Positions 1 to 10,839 of a stretch of 64,000 bases of DNA are shown here, piece by piece (positions within the stretch are counted from its first letter, which is position 1; the number at the start of each line of letters is the position of its first letter). A program made the position numbers and the translations under genes. Source of the stretch: Saccharomonospora amisosensis (GTDB taxonomy: Bacteria > Actinomycetota > Actinomycetes > Mycobacteriales > Pseudonocardiaceae); contig NZ_JAAOYM010000001.1 in the NCBI RefSeq assembly GCF_011761185.1, positions 2,046,001 through 2,110,000 on the forward strand, given 5' to 3'. The notes beneath the pieces are model-generated. The model did no database searches. It was not told where the DNA came from and was given only the letters and a program-made list of their open reading frames with translations.

Positions 1-1199
<1,199 letters not shown>

Positions 1200-1293
1200 G
1201 GCCGCGGTCGTACCGCTTCGGACAGCCGTGTCCTGGTGGGAGACCCCGCCGGACAGGACCTCAGGCATACACCTGTTCGGGTGAGCGGCCACG

Positions 1294-1299
1294 TAAACT
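1294..1299 (+). promoter_or_regulatory. candidate -10 box for the lipoprotein gene
   Basis: TAAACT in the 165-base gap between aroQ and the lipoprotein gene. It fits the actinobacterial TANNNT -10 pattern and would give a leader of about 60 bases. No convincing -35 hexamer lies 17-18 bases upstream. Confidence 0.35.
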
Positions 1300-1364
1300 G
1301 AGCGGGTCGTCGGCCGGGCGTGGGTTCCCGGCTCCGGGGGATGGTTGGAGGTCTCGGCGTCACC

Positions 1365-2885
1365 ATGCGCACTCGCCGCGGTCGGGGGCCGCTCACGGCC
1401 ACGGCGCTCGCCATGGCCGCCACCGCGGTGCTCGGTGCTTGCACGGCCACCAGCGCCCGCCCGCAGGCTGGGGGCAGTGAGCCTGCGATCGGCGGTGGCA
1501 AGGAGCGGACAGCTTCCACCGTGGAGCAGCGCACCCTGCTGTCCAGTTCCGAGCGGTCCAGCAAGGGTGTCGTAGCCCGCGGCGGTGCCGACTCGGTCTA
1601 CAACTACGGCCCCACGGTGATGGTGGACGGTGAGCGCACCCGGATGTGGTGGTGCAGCCAGTACGGCAGCGCCAAGCCGGCCGGCGACGACATCCTGTAC
1701 GCCGAGGCCAGCTCACCCGACGGACCGTTCACCGGGCCCGGCGGCGCGCAGCCGCCCGCGGTGCTGTCGGGCAACCGCGGCCGGTTCGACGGCGTGCACA
1801 CTTGCGACCCGTCCGTGCTGCGGGTCGACGGCACCTACTACATGTACTACACCGGCGCGGCGGGCGACCACGCGCTCGGCAACGCGATCGGGCTGGCGAC
1901 CAGCACCGACGGGCTGCACTGGATACGGCCCACCGGCGAACCGATCGTGCGTCCCGCGGGCGACACCCGCCGGGACAATACCTATGGCGCGGGGCAACCC
2001 GCCGCGGTGTACCTGGACGGCTGGTTCTACTTGATGTTCACCGACACCACCGCACGCGCGGCGGGCTGGAACGGTGCCGGTCAGTTCCTGTTGCGGGCCA
2101 AGGACCCCACGTTCGCGGCCGGGGTGCAGGCGCTGGGTCCCGAGGGGTTCCACCCCGTTGCCGACACCTCCGCGCCGAGGACGAACTCGCTCGTCGACGC
2201 GTTCAGCGCGGACCTGATGTGGGTGGACGCGCTGGACGCGTTCGCGATCGCCCACCAGACCGACCGCGGCACCACGATCACCTTCTGGGACCGGCGGTTC
2301 TCCGCGAGCCCGTACCGCCCGGTGCTGATACCCAGCGAATGGGAGGAAGGGCCGGGGTTGGTGCGGCAAGGCGACGGGCACACGCCCGTCGCCACGAGCG
2401 ACCCGTGCGGCACCGTCCCGATCGACGTGCTGCACGCCACCGTCATCGGCAGCGCCGGGGCGCCGACCGGCCTGCGGCACTTCGGCCTCGACCTGCGCGA
2501 CGTCGACGGTTGTGCCGGGGCGCAGCGCACACTGTCCGTGCTCGACGGGCTGGCGATGCCTTCACCGCTGCGCACCATGGATCTGGTGATCGGGGGCGAG
2601 GTACTGCGGGTGGACCGCCGTTCGGTGGCGACCGGGCTGGCCAGGGAAGTGCTCGACGAACGCATCCCCGCGCTCGATCAGGCGACCAGCACCGTGCGGC
2701 TGGCGGCGGGCGCCCGCGCGGTGCGCGCGCCGGGCATGGGTACGGGCTTCCTGCTCGACGGCAGGCTGTGGCCGCTGGCCACACCCCACGCCGAGGAGAT
2801 CCTCGCCCGCAACGGCTCGACCGCCGAACCGATCAGCCGCCAGGAGTGGGAGGCCTACCCGGCAGGACCGACCCTGGGTTCCTGA
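1365..2885 (+). CDS. secreted lipoprotein with GH43-like beta-propeller domain
   Basis: Predicted cell-surface lipoprotein of 506 residues. The start at 1365 gives a clean lipoprotein signal: positive MRTRRGRG, a hydrophobic run, then the lipobox VLGAC with the lipidated Cys near residue 26. The frame is open further upstream (GTG 1320, ATG 1341), but those starts would put 8-15 extra residues before the signal peptide. The mature part resembles five-bladed beta-propeller glycosidases of the GH43/GH32/68 type: CDPSVLRVDGTYYMYYTG carries the expected Asp followed by the Gly-Tyr-Tyr turn, and a second blade reads YGAGQPAAVYLDGWFYLMFTD. Substrate is unknown; plant or microbial arabinan/xylan-type polymers are typical of the family. 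Its 3' end overlaps the convergent membrane gene by 31 bases. Confidence 0.8.
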   Translation: MRTRRGRGPLTATALAMAATAVLGACTATSARPQAGGSEPAIGGGKERTASTVEQRTLLSSSERSSKGVVARGGADSVYNYGPTVMVDGERTRMWWCSQYGSAKPAGDDILYAEASSPDGPFTGPGGAQPPAVLSGNRGRFDGVHTCDPSVLRVDGTYYMYYTGAAGDHALGNAIGLATSTDGLHWIRPTGEPIVRPAGDTRRDNTYGAGQPAAVYLDGWFYLMFTDTTARAAGWNGAGQFLLRAKDPTFAAGVQALGPEGFHPVADTSAPRTNSLVDAFSADLMWVDALDAFAIAHQTDRGTTITFWDRRFSASPYRPVLIPSEWEEGPGLVRQGDGHTPVATSDPCGTVPIDVLHATVIGSAGAPTGLRHFGLDLRDVDGCAGAQRTLSVLDGLAMPSPLRTMDLVIGGEVLRVDRRSVATGLAREVLDERIPALDQATSTVRLAAGARAVRAPGMGTGFLLDGRLWPLATPHAEEILARNGSTAEPISRQEWEAYPAGPTLGS

Positions 2886-3307
2886 ACCACCCTGTCGTCG
2901 TCGGCTTCGGTGGCGCGTGAACCGCCGAGGCGAGCGCCGACGAGCAGGCCGAGCCCGGCCGGAGCCAGTACCAGCAGGGCGGTGAAGGCCGCGCCGCCGG
3001 TGAGGGCGGCGCCGAGCGCGTTCACGCCGGTCTGGTCGACGAACACCGCCCGGCCGATGACGGCGAGCACCCCGGAGACCGGTCCGGCGACCAGCGCGGC
3101 GATGAACCAGGTGCGGGGGGCCCTGTCCACCCCGAGCCACGCGTCGATGGCGCTCCACAGCGCCGCCGCGCCGACCAGCAGCGCCAATGTCACGATCGTG
3201 ACGAAGGTGACCTCGGTGGGTTGGAACACGGCGATCTTGGCGAGCGCGACTGTTCCGGCGGCGTGCAGCACCGCCATAACGATTCCGCGAGTAACCCAGG
3301 ACGGCAT
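2855..3307 (-). CDS. small four-helix integral membrane protein (Rv2536-like)
   Basis: A 150-residue protein with four predicted transmembrane helices (about residues 8-28, 34-55, 68-88 and 100-128) and a charged C-terminal tail. Its place between aroQ and pepP, on the opposite strand, matches Rv2536 of M. tuberculosis. Such proteins are sometimes named B-4DMT family transporters (four-TM relatives of DMT carriers), but no substrate is known. TAAGGTGACC just before the ATG is a plausible ribosome binding site. The last 31 bases overlap the convergent lipoprotein gene. Confidence 0.75.
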   Translation of the reverse strand: MPSWVTRGIVMAVLHAAGTVALAKIAVFQPTEVTFVTIVTLALLVGAAALWSAIDAWLGVDRAPRTWFIAALVAGPVSGVLAVIGRAVFVDQTGVNALGAALTGGAAFTALLVLAPAGLGLLVGARLGGSRATEADDDRVVQEPRVGPAG

Positions 3308-3388
3308 CGGGTCACCTTAACGCCCTTGGCCGCGAATCGTCCCGCCCTGCCGCCGGGCGCTGGACGCGACCGGACGTCGCCGTGCTCA

Positions 3389-3394
3389 TAGACT
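3389..3394 (+). promoter_or_regulatory. -10 box of a leaderless pepP transcript
   Basis: TAGACT followed by six bases (GGTCGG) and then the pepP GTG. A TANNNT box 6-7 bases before the start codon puts transcription initiation on the start codon itself. No Shine-Dalgarno sequence is present, in agreement. Confidence 0.6.
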
Positions 3395-3400
3395 GGTCGG

Positions 3401-4492
3401 GTGCCCGATTTCCACGCCGGACGGCGAGCCGCGTTGCGCGATCTGTTGCTCGCGGCCGATCTCGACGCACTGCTCGTCACCGACGTCGTCAACGTGCGCT
3501 ACCTCAGCGGTTTCACCGGTTCCAACGCGGCGTTGCTCGTGCCGTCGTCGGGCGAGGAGGGCACGGTGCTGTGCACCGACGGCCGCTACACCACGCAGGC
3601 CGCCGCCGAGGTGGCCGATCTGGAACGTGTCATCGACCGGCCGTGCGCGCCGGCGCTGCTGCGCCGCGCCGCCGGTGCCGCCTACCGGCGCACCGGGTTC
3701 GAAAGCCACCACCTGACGGTGGAGGAACACGCCGACCTGGTCGCGCTGACCGACGAGGTGCGGCTGCTGCGCGCGCCGGGGCTGGTGGAGCGGCTGCGCG
3801 CGGTCAAGGACACCACCGAGATAGCGGCCATCCGTACCGCGTGCACCGCCGCCGACCGTGCGCTCGCCGAGCTGCTGGAAAGCGGTGGCCTGCGGCCGGG
3901 CCGTACCGAACGCGAGGTGGCCGCTGACCTGGAGACCGGGATGGTCAGGCACGGCGCTGAGGGGCCCGCGTTCGCCTCCATCGTCGCGGCGGGCGCCAAC
4001 TCGGCGGTCCCGCACCACCGCCCCACCAACGCCGTGCTGGCCCGCGGCGACCTCGTCAAGCTCGACTTCGGTGCAGTGGTGATGGGATATCGCTCCGACA
4101 TGACCCGCACCGTCGTGCTCGGCGAGCCCGCCGGTTGGCAGCGCGACCTGCACGACCTGGTCGGCGAGGCGCAGCGAAGGGCCACCGCCGCCGCGTTGCC
4201 TGGCGCGGACGTGGCCGCGGTGGACGCCGTGGCGCGTGACTTCGTCGCGGGCGCCGGGCACGGCGCAGACTTCCCGCACGGCCTCGGGCACGGGGTGGGG
4301 CTGCGCATCCACGAGGCACCGAGTCTGGCCGCGACCGGCGAAGGTACACTGGCCGCCGGTATGACGGTCACCGTCGAGCCCGGCGTCTACCTGGCGGGGC
4401 GCGGTGGCGTGCGCATCGAGGACACGCTCGTCGTGCGGGAGGCGACTCCCGAGATCCTCACCCTGAGCACGAAGGAACTCGTGGCCGTCTAG
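3401..4492 (+). CDS. pepP: Xaa-Pro aminopeptidase / proline dipeptidase (M24)
   Basis: Metallopeptidase removing N-terminal residues before proline, or splitting X-Pro dipeptides, in the cytosol; 363 residues. An N-terminal creatinase-like domain (residues 1-130) is followed by the pita-bread M24 domain. All five metal ligands are visible: Asp in VKLDFGAVV, Asp in YRSDMTRT, His in [17 protein letters not shown], Glu in VTVEPGVYL and Glu in VRIEDTLVV. The gene sits directly upstream of efp, as in mycobacteria (pepQ-efp-nusB). Whether it is an aminopeptidase or a dipeptidase (pepQ) cannot be decided from sequence alone. Confidence 0.93.
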   Translation: MPDFHAGRRAALRDLLLAADLDALLVTDVVNVRYLSGFTGSNAALLVPSSGEEGTVLCTDGRYTTQAAAEVADLERVIDRPCAPALLRRAAGAAYRRTGFESHHLTVEEHADLVALTDEVRLLRAPGLVERLRAVKDTTEIAAIRTACTAADRALAELLESGGLRPGRTEREVAADLETGMVRHGAEGPAFASIVAAGANSAVPHHRPTNAVLARGDLVKLDFGAVVMGYRSDMTRTVVLGEPAGWQRDLHDLVGEAQRRATAAALPGADVAAVDAVARDFVAGAGHGADFPHGLGHGVGLRIHEAPSLAATGEGTLAAGMTVTVEPGVYLAGRGGVRIEDTLVVREATPEILTLSTKELVAV

Positions 4493-4530
4493 TGCGCGGC
4501 CCACGCCGAAACACAGGAGAACTCACACTC

Positions 4531-5088
4531 GTGGCCACCACCAACGACCTGAAGAACGGCATGGTCCTCAACCTGGACGGCCAGCTGTGGTCCGTCGTGA
4601 ACTTCCAGCACGTCAAGCCGGGCAAGGGGGGAGCGTTCGTGCGCACGACCCTGAAGCACGTGCTGTCCGGCAAGGTGGTGGACAAGACGTTCAACGCGGG
4701 CACGAAGGTCGACACGGCCACCGTGGACCGGCGCCAGATGACCTACCTGTACAACGACGGCACCGACTACGTGTTCATGGATGCCGAGACCTACGACCAG
4801 ATCAACCTGCCCGCCGAGACCGTCGGCGACGGCGCCAACTACCTGCTGGAGAACACCGAGGTGCAGGTAGCGATACACGAAGGCACGCCGCTTTACGTGG
4901 AGCTGCCGACAACGGTGGAACTCGTCATCGAACACACCGACCCCGGACTGCAGGGTGACCGCTCCACCGGTGGCACCAAGCCCGCGAGGTTGGAGACCGG
5001 TGCCGAGATCCAGGTTCCGCTGTTCGTCAGCAGCGGCGAGAAGGTCAAGGTCGACACCCGCGACGGCCGCTACCTCGGCCGAGCGTGA
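4531..5088 (+). CDS. efp: elongation factor P
   Basis: Binds the ribosome between the P and E sites and rescues stalling at polyproline. The 185 residues form the three beta-barrel domains of the family. The tip loop reads VKPGKGGAF, with Lys32 at the position modified in many bacteria; no modification gene is seen nearby. Start GTG 4531 is chosen because the alignment begins there and a GGAGA ribosome binding site lies 10-15 bases upstream; an in-frame GTG at 4492 touches the pepP stop but would add a non-conserved extension. Confidence 0.96.
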   Translation: MATTNDLKNGMVLNLDGQLWSVVNFQHVKPGKGGAFVRTTLKHVLSGKVVDKTFNAGTKVDTATVDRRQMTYLYNDGTDYVFMDAETYDQINLPAETVGDGANYLLENTEVQVAIHEGTPLYVELPTTVELVIEHTDPGLQGDRSTGGTKPARLETGAEIQVPLFVSSGEKVKVDTRDGRYLGRA

Positions 5089-5555
5089 GCGGTACCGGCG
5101 CGGTGAGCACTCGAGGGTCGGCACGGCGCGGCGCGCCAACCGGTCGTCGCGCCGCTCGCAGGCGTGCCGTCGAGCTGCTCTACGAGGGTGCGCAGCGATC
5201 GGTCGACCCGGTGACGCTGCTGGGTGACCGGATGGGCGCCAAGGACGTGGAGCCGATCCCGGACTACACGGTCTCGCTGGTCGAGGGTGTGACGGCCAAC
5301 CGGGAGCGCATCGACGAGTTGCTCGCCGAGCATGCGCAGGGCTGGTCGCTGAGCCGCATGCCGGTGGTCGACCTCGCGGTGCTGCGCATCGGAGTCTACG
5401 AGTTGTTGTGGGCGGCCGACGTTCCCGATCCGGTCGCCATCGACGAGGCGGTGGGCCTGGCCAAGGAACTCTCGACCGAGGACTCGCCCCGGTTCGTCAA
5501 CGGCGTGCTCGGCAGGATAGGCACCATCGCGGACCGCCTGCGCGCGGTCCTCTGA
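5085..5555 (+). CDS. nusB: transcription antitermination factor NusB
   Basis: With NusE (S10) it binds boxA RNA and promotes antitermination of rRNA operons. The 156-residue all-helical protein starts with a basic extension rich in Arg (about 20 residues), then [15 protein letters not shown] and [13 protein letters not shown] typical of the family, ending in the VNGVLGRIG helix. The GTG start overlaps the efp stop by four bases. The stop lies inside a strong hairpin shared with the convergent bldD gene. Confidence 0.96.
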   Translation: MSGTGAVSTRGSARRGAPTGRRAARRRAVELLYEGAQRSVDPVTLLGDRMGAKDVEPIPDYTVSLVEGVTANRERIDELLAEHAQGWSLSRMPVVDLAVLRIGVYELLWAADVPDPVAIDEAVGLAKELSTEDSPRFVNGVLGRIGTIADRLRAVL

Positions 5556-5578
5556 CCTCGGCGGCGAGGACCGCGCGC
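5540..5578. terminator. bidirectional hairpin terminator between nusB and bldD
   Basis: A perfect 12-bp inverted repeat: GCGCGCGGTCCT at 5540-5551 and AGGACCGCGCGC at 5567-5578, with a 15-base loop holding the nusB stop. It ends just before the bldD stop, so it can serve both convergent transcripts. There is no T tract, as is common for actinobacterial terminators. Confidence 0.65.
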
Positions 5579-5583
5579 GGCGG

Positions 5584-6072
5584 TCAGTCCTCCTTCGACG
5601 GGCGGGCCTCCGGCGGAAGCACCCCCCACTCGATGAGCTGTTCGGTCAGCTCGCCGGGGGTCATGTCGTAGATGATCGCGAGTGAGCGCAGGTCCTCGGT
5701 GCGGATCGAGAGCACCTTGCCGTTGTAGTCACCGCGCTGACTCTGGATGGTCGCCGCGTAGCGGGCGAGCGGACCCACCTTCTCCGCGGGAAGTTGCTGC
5801 AACCGCTCGAGATTGATCACAATCTTCGTCGCGGGCTCGGCGCCGGACGGCACCCTGCCCTCCGGCAGCAGCTCGACCACCGGGACACCGTAGAAGTCGG
5901 CGAGTTCGGCAAGCTTTTGTACGGTCACCGCGCGGTCTCCCCGCTCGTACGAGCCCACGACGACGGCCTTCCATCGGCCGCCGGACTTCTGCTCGACTCC
6001 GTGCAGGGACAGACCCTGTTGCTGGCGGATTCCGCGGAGCTTGGCCCCGAGCGCCTTGGCGTAATCGCCCAT
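5584..6072 (-). CDS. bldD: developmental regulator BldD, c-di-GMP-binding
   Basis: XRE-type DNA-binding regulator, 162 residues. The helix-turn-helix covers about residues 8-65 (IRQQQGLSLHGVEQKSGGRW then YERGDRAVTVQKLAELADFY). The C-terminal domain carries the c-di-GMP signature in two parts: RGD at 113-115 and RTED at 124-127, spaced by eight residues. In Streptomyces BldD this is RGD-X8-RQDD, so the motif is kept with T and E in place of Q and D. The gene is convergent with nusB and divergent from pyrR, the usual actinobacterial position. Two palindromes upstream could be autoregulatory sites. In Streptomyces BldD bound to a c-di-GMP tetramer represses sporulation genes; the role here is inferred. 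Confidence 0.93.
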   Translation of the reverse strand: MGDYAKALGAKLRGIRQQQGLSLHGVEQKSGGRWKAVVVGSYERGDRAVTVQKLAELADFYGVPVVELLPEGRVPSGAEPATKIVINLERLQQLPAEKVGPLARYAATIQSQRGDYNGKVLSIRTEDLRSLAIIYDMTPGELTEQLIEWGVLPPEARPSKED

Positions 6073-6129
6073 GTGGTGGTTCTCCGTTTCCTCGCCCCGA
6101 TCCGGCCCGGATGACCGACAGGGAACTCC

Positions 6130-6158
6130 TGAGTCGAATACTCACAGTAATGGTTACT
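6130..6158. promoter_or_regulatory. pair of palindromes upstream of bldD
   Basis: Two adjacent inverted repeats in the 259-base bldD-pyrR gap: TGAGT-N5-ACTCA at 6130-6144 and AGTAA-TGG-TTACT at 6146-6158. They are the most AT-rich part of the gap and lie 60-90 bases before the bldD start, within a likely minus-strand promoter region; a TTGACC -35-like hexamer on the minus strand lies at 6178-6173. They are possible operators, perhaps for BldD itself, although the half-sites do not match the published AGTGA/TCACT consensus exactly. Confidence 0.4.
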
Positions 6159-6290
6159 CTTTGTCGTCACCAGGTCAAGCAGATCGTCGCTGGCTGGAGT
6201 TACGCGGTTGCCGACACCACCCGGAAGGGCGAGACGCTCGACCTGTTACTGTCTCTTTGATACCCCGCGTATCCAGGGTTATCGACATCC

Positions 6291-7883
<1,593 letters not shown>

Positions 7884-7887
<4 letters not shown>

Positions 7888-9182
7888 GCGAGATCCTGAT
7901 CACCGGTGCGCGGCTGTACGGGACGGGTGATCCGGTCGACGTGCTGGTCGCCGACGGCCACATCGCCGAGATCGCGGCGGTGGGCGCCACCGCCGCGCCG
8001 AAATCGGCCCGGCTGCTGCGCGCGCAGGGGCGGGTGCTGCTGCCCGGTTTCGTCGACCTGCACACCCACCTGCGGGAGCCGGGCAGGGAGGACACCGAGA
8101 CCATCGAGACCGGGTCGGCCGCGGCCGCGCTCGGTGGCTACACCGCCGTGTTCGCCATGGCCAACACCGACCCGGTGGCGGACAACGCGGTCGTGGTCGA
8201 GCACGTGTGGCGGCGCGGCCGCGAGGTCGGCCTCGTCGACGTGCATCCCGTCGGGGCCGTCACCGTCGGCCTCGCCGGGGAACGGCTCGCCGAGCTGGGC
8301 ACGATGGCCAAGTCCGCGGCGGGGGTGCGGATGTTCTCCGACGACGGTCACTGCGTTTCCGATCCGCTGCTGATGCGCAGGGCGCTGGAGTACTCCACCG
8401 CGCTGGACGTGGTCGTGGCGCAGCATGCCGAGGAGCCGCGGCTCACCGTCGGCGCGCAGGCCCACGAGGGCGAGCGCGCGTCGCGGCTCGGCTACGCGGG
8501 CTGGCCCTCCTCCGCGGAGGAGACGATCGTCGCGCGGGACTGCCTGCTCGCAAGGCACGCGGGCGCGCGACTGCACGTGTGCCACGTCTCGACCTCCGGC
8601 ACGGTCGATGTGCTGAGCTGGGCCAAGGAACTCGGCACCGACGTCTCCGCCGAGGTCACCCCGCACCACTTGCTGCTCACCGACGAGCGGCTGGCGACCT
8701 ACGACCCGGTGAACAAGGTCAACCCACCGTTGCGGGCCGAGCGGGACGTGCTGGCCCTGCGGCGGGCACTGGCCGACGGTGTACTCGACTGCGTGGCCAC
8801 CGACCACGCTCCGCACGCGCCGCAGGACAAGGACAGCGAGTGGGCGGCGGCACGGCCGGGGATGCTCGGGTTGCAGACCGCGCTGTCGATCGTGGTGGAA
8901 ACCATGCTGCGGCCGGGCCTGCTCGACTGGCGCGGGGTGGCGAGGGTGATGAGCGAACGGCCTGCCGAGATCGCCGGGTTGCCCGACCAGGGCAGGCCGC
9001 TGGCGCAGGGTGAGCCCGCGAACCTGGTGCTGGTGGACCCCGACGCCGAGTGGACCGTGCGTGGCGGCGAGCTGGCCAGCATCGCGGCCAACACGCCGTA
9101 CGAGGGCATGCGGCTGCCCGCCGTGGTGAGCGCCACGCTGCTGCGCGGCCGGTTGACCTCCCTTGAAGGGAAGATTGTGTGA
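7884..9182 (+). CDS. pyrC: dihydroorotase (class I)
   Basis: Cyclises carbamoyl aspartate to dihydroorotate; binuclear zinc amidohydrolase. The 432-residue length and the [10 protein letters not shown] metal motif (His60, His62) mark the long class I form. The later Asp ligand is in [12 protein letters not shown]. Start GTG 7884 is set by the four-base overlap with pyrB and the position of the first beta strand ([10 protein letters not shown]). Confidence 0.97.
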
Positions 9183-9685
9183 TGGAGAGGCTGCTGCTGA
9201 CGCTGCTGTTCGTCGCCCTGTTCGCGCTGAGCCTGTACGGCATGTGGCGGGGTTGGCGCAGGCAGGCGCGCGAGCAGAGCGTGCGGGTGCCACCGTTGCC
9301 CTCGGTGCCGGACGAGCCGGGCGAGCCGCTGCTGGAGTCCAGCGGGCTCTACGTGGCGACGACGTTCGCCGGCCGCTGGCAACAGCGCATCGTGACCAGG
9401 GGAGCGGGTTTGCGCGGCCCCGCCGTGTTCCGGTTGTACCGCGACGGTGTCGAGGTGGACAGGGCGGGCGCGGCTGGGTTCTGGATCCCGAGGGAGTCGA
9501 TTCTGGACGTGCACACCGCCAGGGGGATGGCGGGAAAGGTGATGGGCACCGAGAGCCTGCTGGTGTTCACCTGGCGGCTGCGGGACGGGGATCGGGACGT
9601 GGAACTCGACACCGGATTCCGGGGTGACGACCTCGCCGAGTACCCGAGTTGGAGCGAACAGGTCGAGGGAGGTGCGCGGGCATGA
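9182..9685 (+). CDS. conserved membrane-anchored protein with PH-like domain (Rv1382-like)
   Basis: 167 residues: one N-terminal membrane helix (about residues 3-22), a short basic cytosolic linker, then a compact beta-rich domain (about 45-160) suggestive of a PH-like fold. No catalytic motif can be seen. It always sits between pyrC and carA in related actinobacteria (Rv1382 in M. tuberculosis), and here overlaps both neighbours by 1-4 bases, so it is part of the pyrimidine operon. ATG 9182 and GTG 9179 are both possible starts. A link to pyrimidine synthesis at the membrane is a guess from position only. Confidence 0.8.
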   Translation: MERLLLTLLFVALFALSLYGMWRGWRRQAREQSVRVPPLPSVPDEPGEPLLESSGLYVATTFAGRWQQRIVTRGAGLRGPAVFRLYRDGVEVDRAGAAGFWIPRESILDVHTARGMAGKVMGTESLLVFTWRLRDGDRDVELDTGFRGDDLAEYPSWSEQVEGGARA

Positions 9686-10839
9686 GCGGCACGAACGGCA
9701 CGAACACGTCGGGTGAACCGGCCGTGCTGGTGTTGGAGGACGGCCGGGTCTTTCGGGGAGCGGCCTACGGCGCGCGCGGGCGCACCCTCGGCGAGGTGGT
9801 GTTCTGCACCGGCATGACCGGGTACCAGGAGACGCTGACCGACCCCTCCTACCACCGGCAGATCGTGGTGCAGACGGCGCCGCAGATCGGTAACACCGGC
9901 TGGAACGACGAGGACGACGAGTCGGCGCGGATCTGGGTGGCCGGTTACGTGGTGCGCGATCCGGCGCGGGTGCCGTCGAACTGGCGGTCCACCCGGTCAC
10001 TGGACGACGCGCTGGCCGACGCGGGCGTCGTGGCTATCAGTGAGGTTGACACCAGGACGTTGACCAGGCACATCCGCGAGCACGGCGCGATGCGCGCCGG
10101 GATCTTCTCCGGCGACGCGCTCGGCACCGACGACGACCTGCTCGCGCAGGTGCTGGCCAGCCCGCCGATGAAGGGTGCCGACCTCGCCGGCGAGGTCACC
10201 ACGGCACGGCCCTACGTGGTGCCCGCACAGGGGCAGCGGCGGTTCCGCGTCGCGGCGCTGGACCTCGGCATCAAGTCCAACACCCCGAGGGAGATGGCAC
10301 GGCGTGGCATCGAGTTGCACGTCCTGCCACTGAGCAGCACGGTCGAGGATGTGCTGCGCATCGAACCCGACGGCTTCTTCCTCTCCAACGGGCCGGGTGA
10401 CCCGCAGACCCAGGAGCACGCGATCGAGCTGACAAAGGAGATGCTGAAGCGGCGTATTCCGCTGTTCGGGATCTGCTTCGGCAACCAGATACTGGGCCGC
10501 GCGCTGGGGCTGGGAACGTACAAGATGCGGTTCGGGCACCGGGGCATCAACGTCCCGGTGCTGGACGCCGAGACCGGGCGGGTGGCGATCACAGCGCAGA
10601 ACCACGGCTTCGCGCTGGAGGGCGAGCCGGGGCAGCGGTTCGACTCCCCGTTCGGCATCGCGAAGGTCAGCCACTACTGCGCCAACGACGGCACCGTCGA
10701 GGGATTGCGCTGCGAGGACGTGCCCGCCTTCTCGGTGCAGTACCACCCGGAGGCCGCCGCGGGACCGCACGACGCGGCTTCGCTGTTCGACGAGTTCGTG
10801 ACTCTGATGGAGAAGTACACCGATGCCCAAACGCGCTGA
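9682..10839 (+). CDS. carA: carbamoyl-phosphate synthase, small (glutaminase) subunit
   Basis: Hydrolyses glutamine and channels ammonia to CarB; 385 residues. The N-terminal small-subunit domain ([25 protein letters not shown]) is followed by a class I amidotransferase domain with nucleophile Cys in [16 protein letters not shown] and His/Glu in [12 protein letters not shown]. The motif reads GICFGNQ rather than the commoner GICLGHQ. ATG 9682 overlaps the preceding stop (ATGA); the 3' end overlaps carB by 17 bases. Confidence 0.97.
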   Translation: MSGTNGTNTSGEPAVLVLEDGRVFRGAAYGARGRTLGEVVFCTGMTGYQETLTDPSYHRQIVVQTAPQIGNTGWNDEDDESARIWVAGYVVRDPARVPSNWRSTRSLDDALADAGVVAISEVDTRTLTRHIREHGAMRAGIFSGDALGTDDDLLAQVLASPPMKGADLAGEVTTARPYVVPAQGQRRFRVAALDLGIKSNTPREMARRGIELHVLPLSSTVEDVLRIEPDGFFLSNGPGDPQTQEHAIELTKEMLKRRIPLFGICFGNQILGRALGLGTYKMRFGHRGINVPVLDAETGRVAITAQNHGFALEGEPGQRFDSPFGIAKVSHYCANDGTVEGLRCEDVPAFSVQYHPEAAAGPHDAASLFDEFVTLMEKYTDAQTR

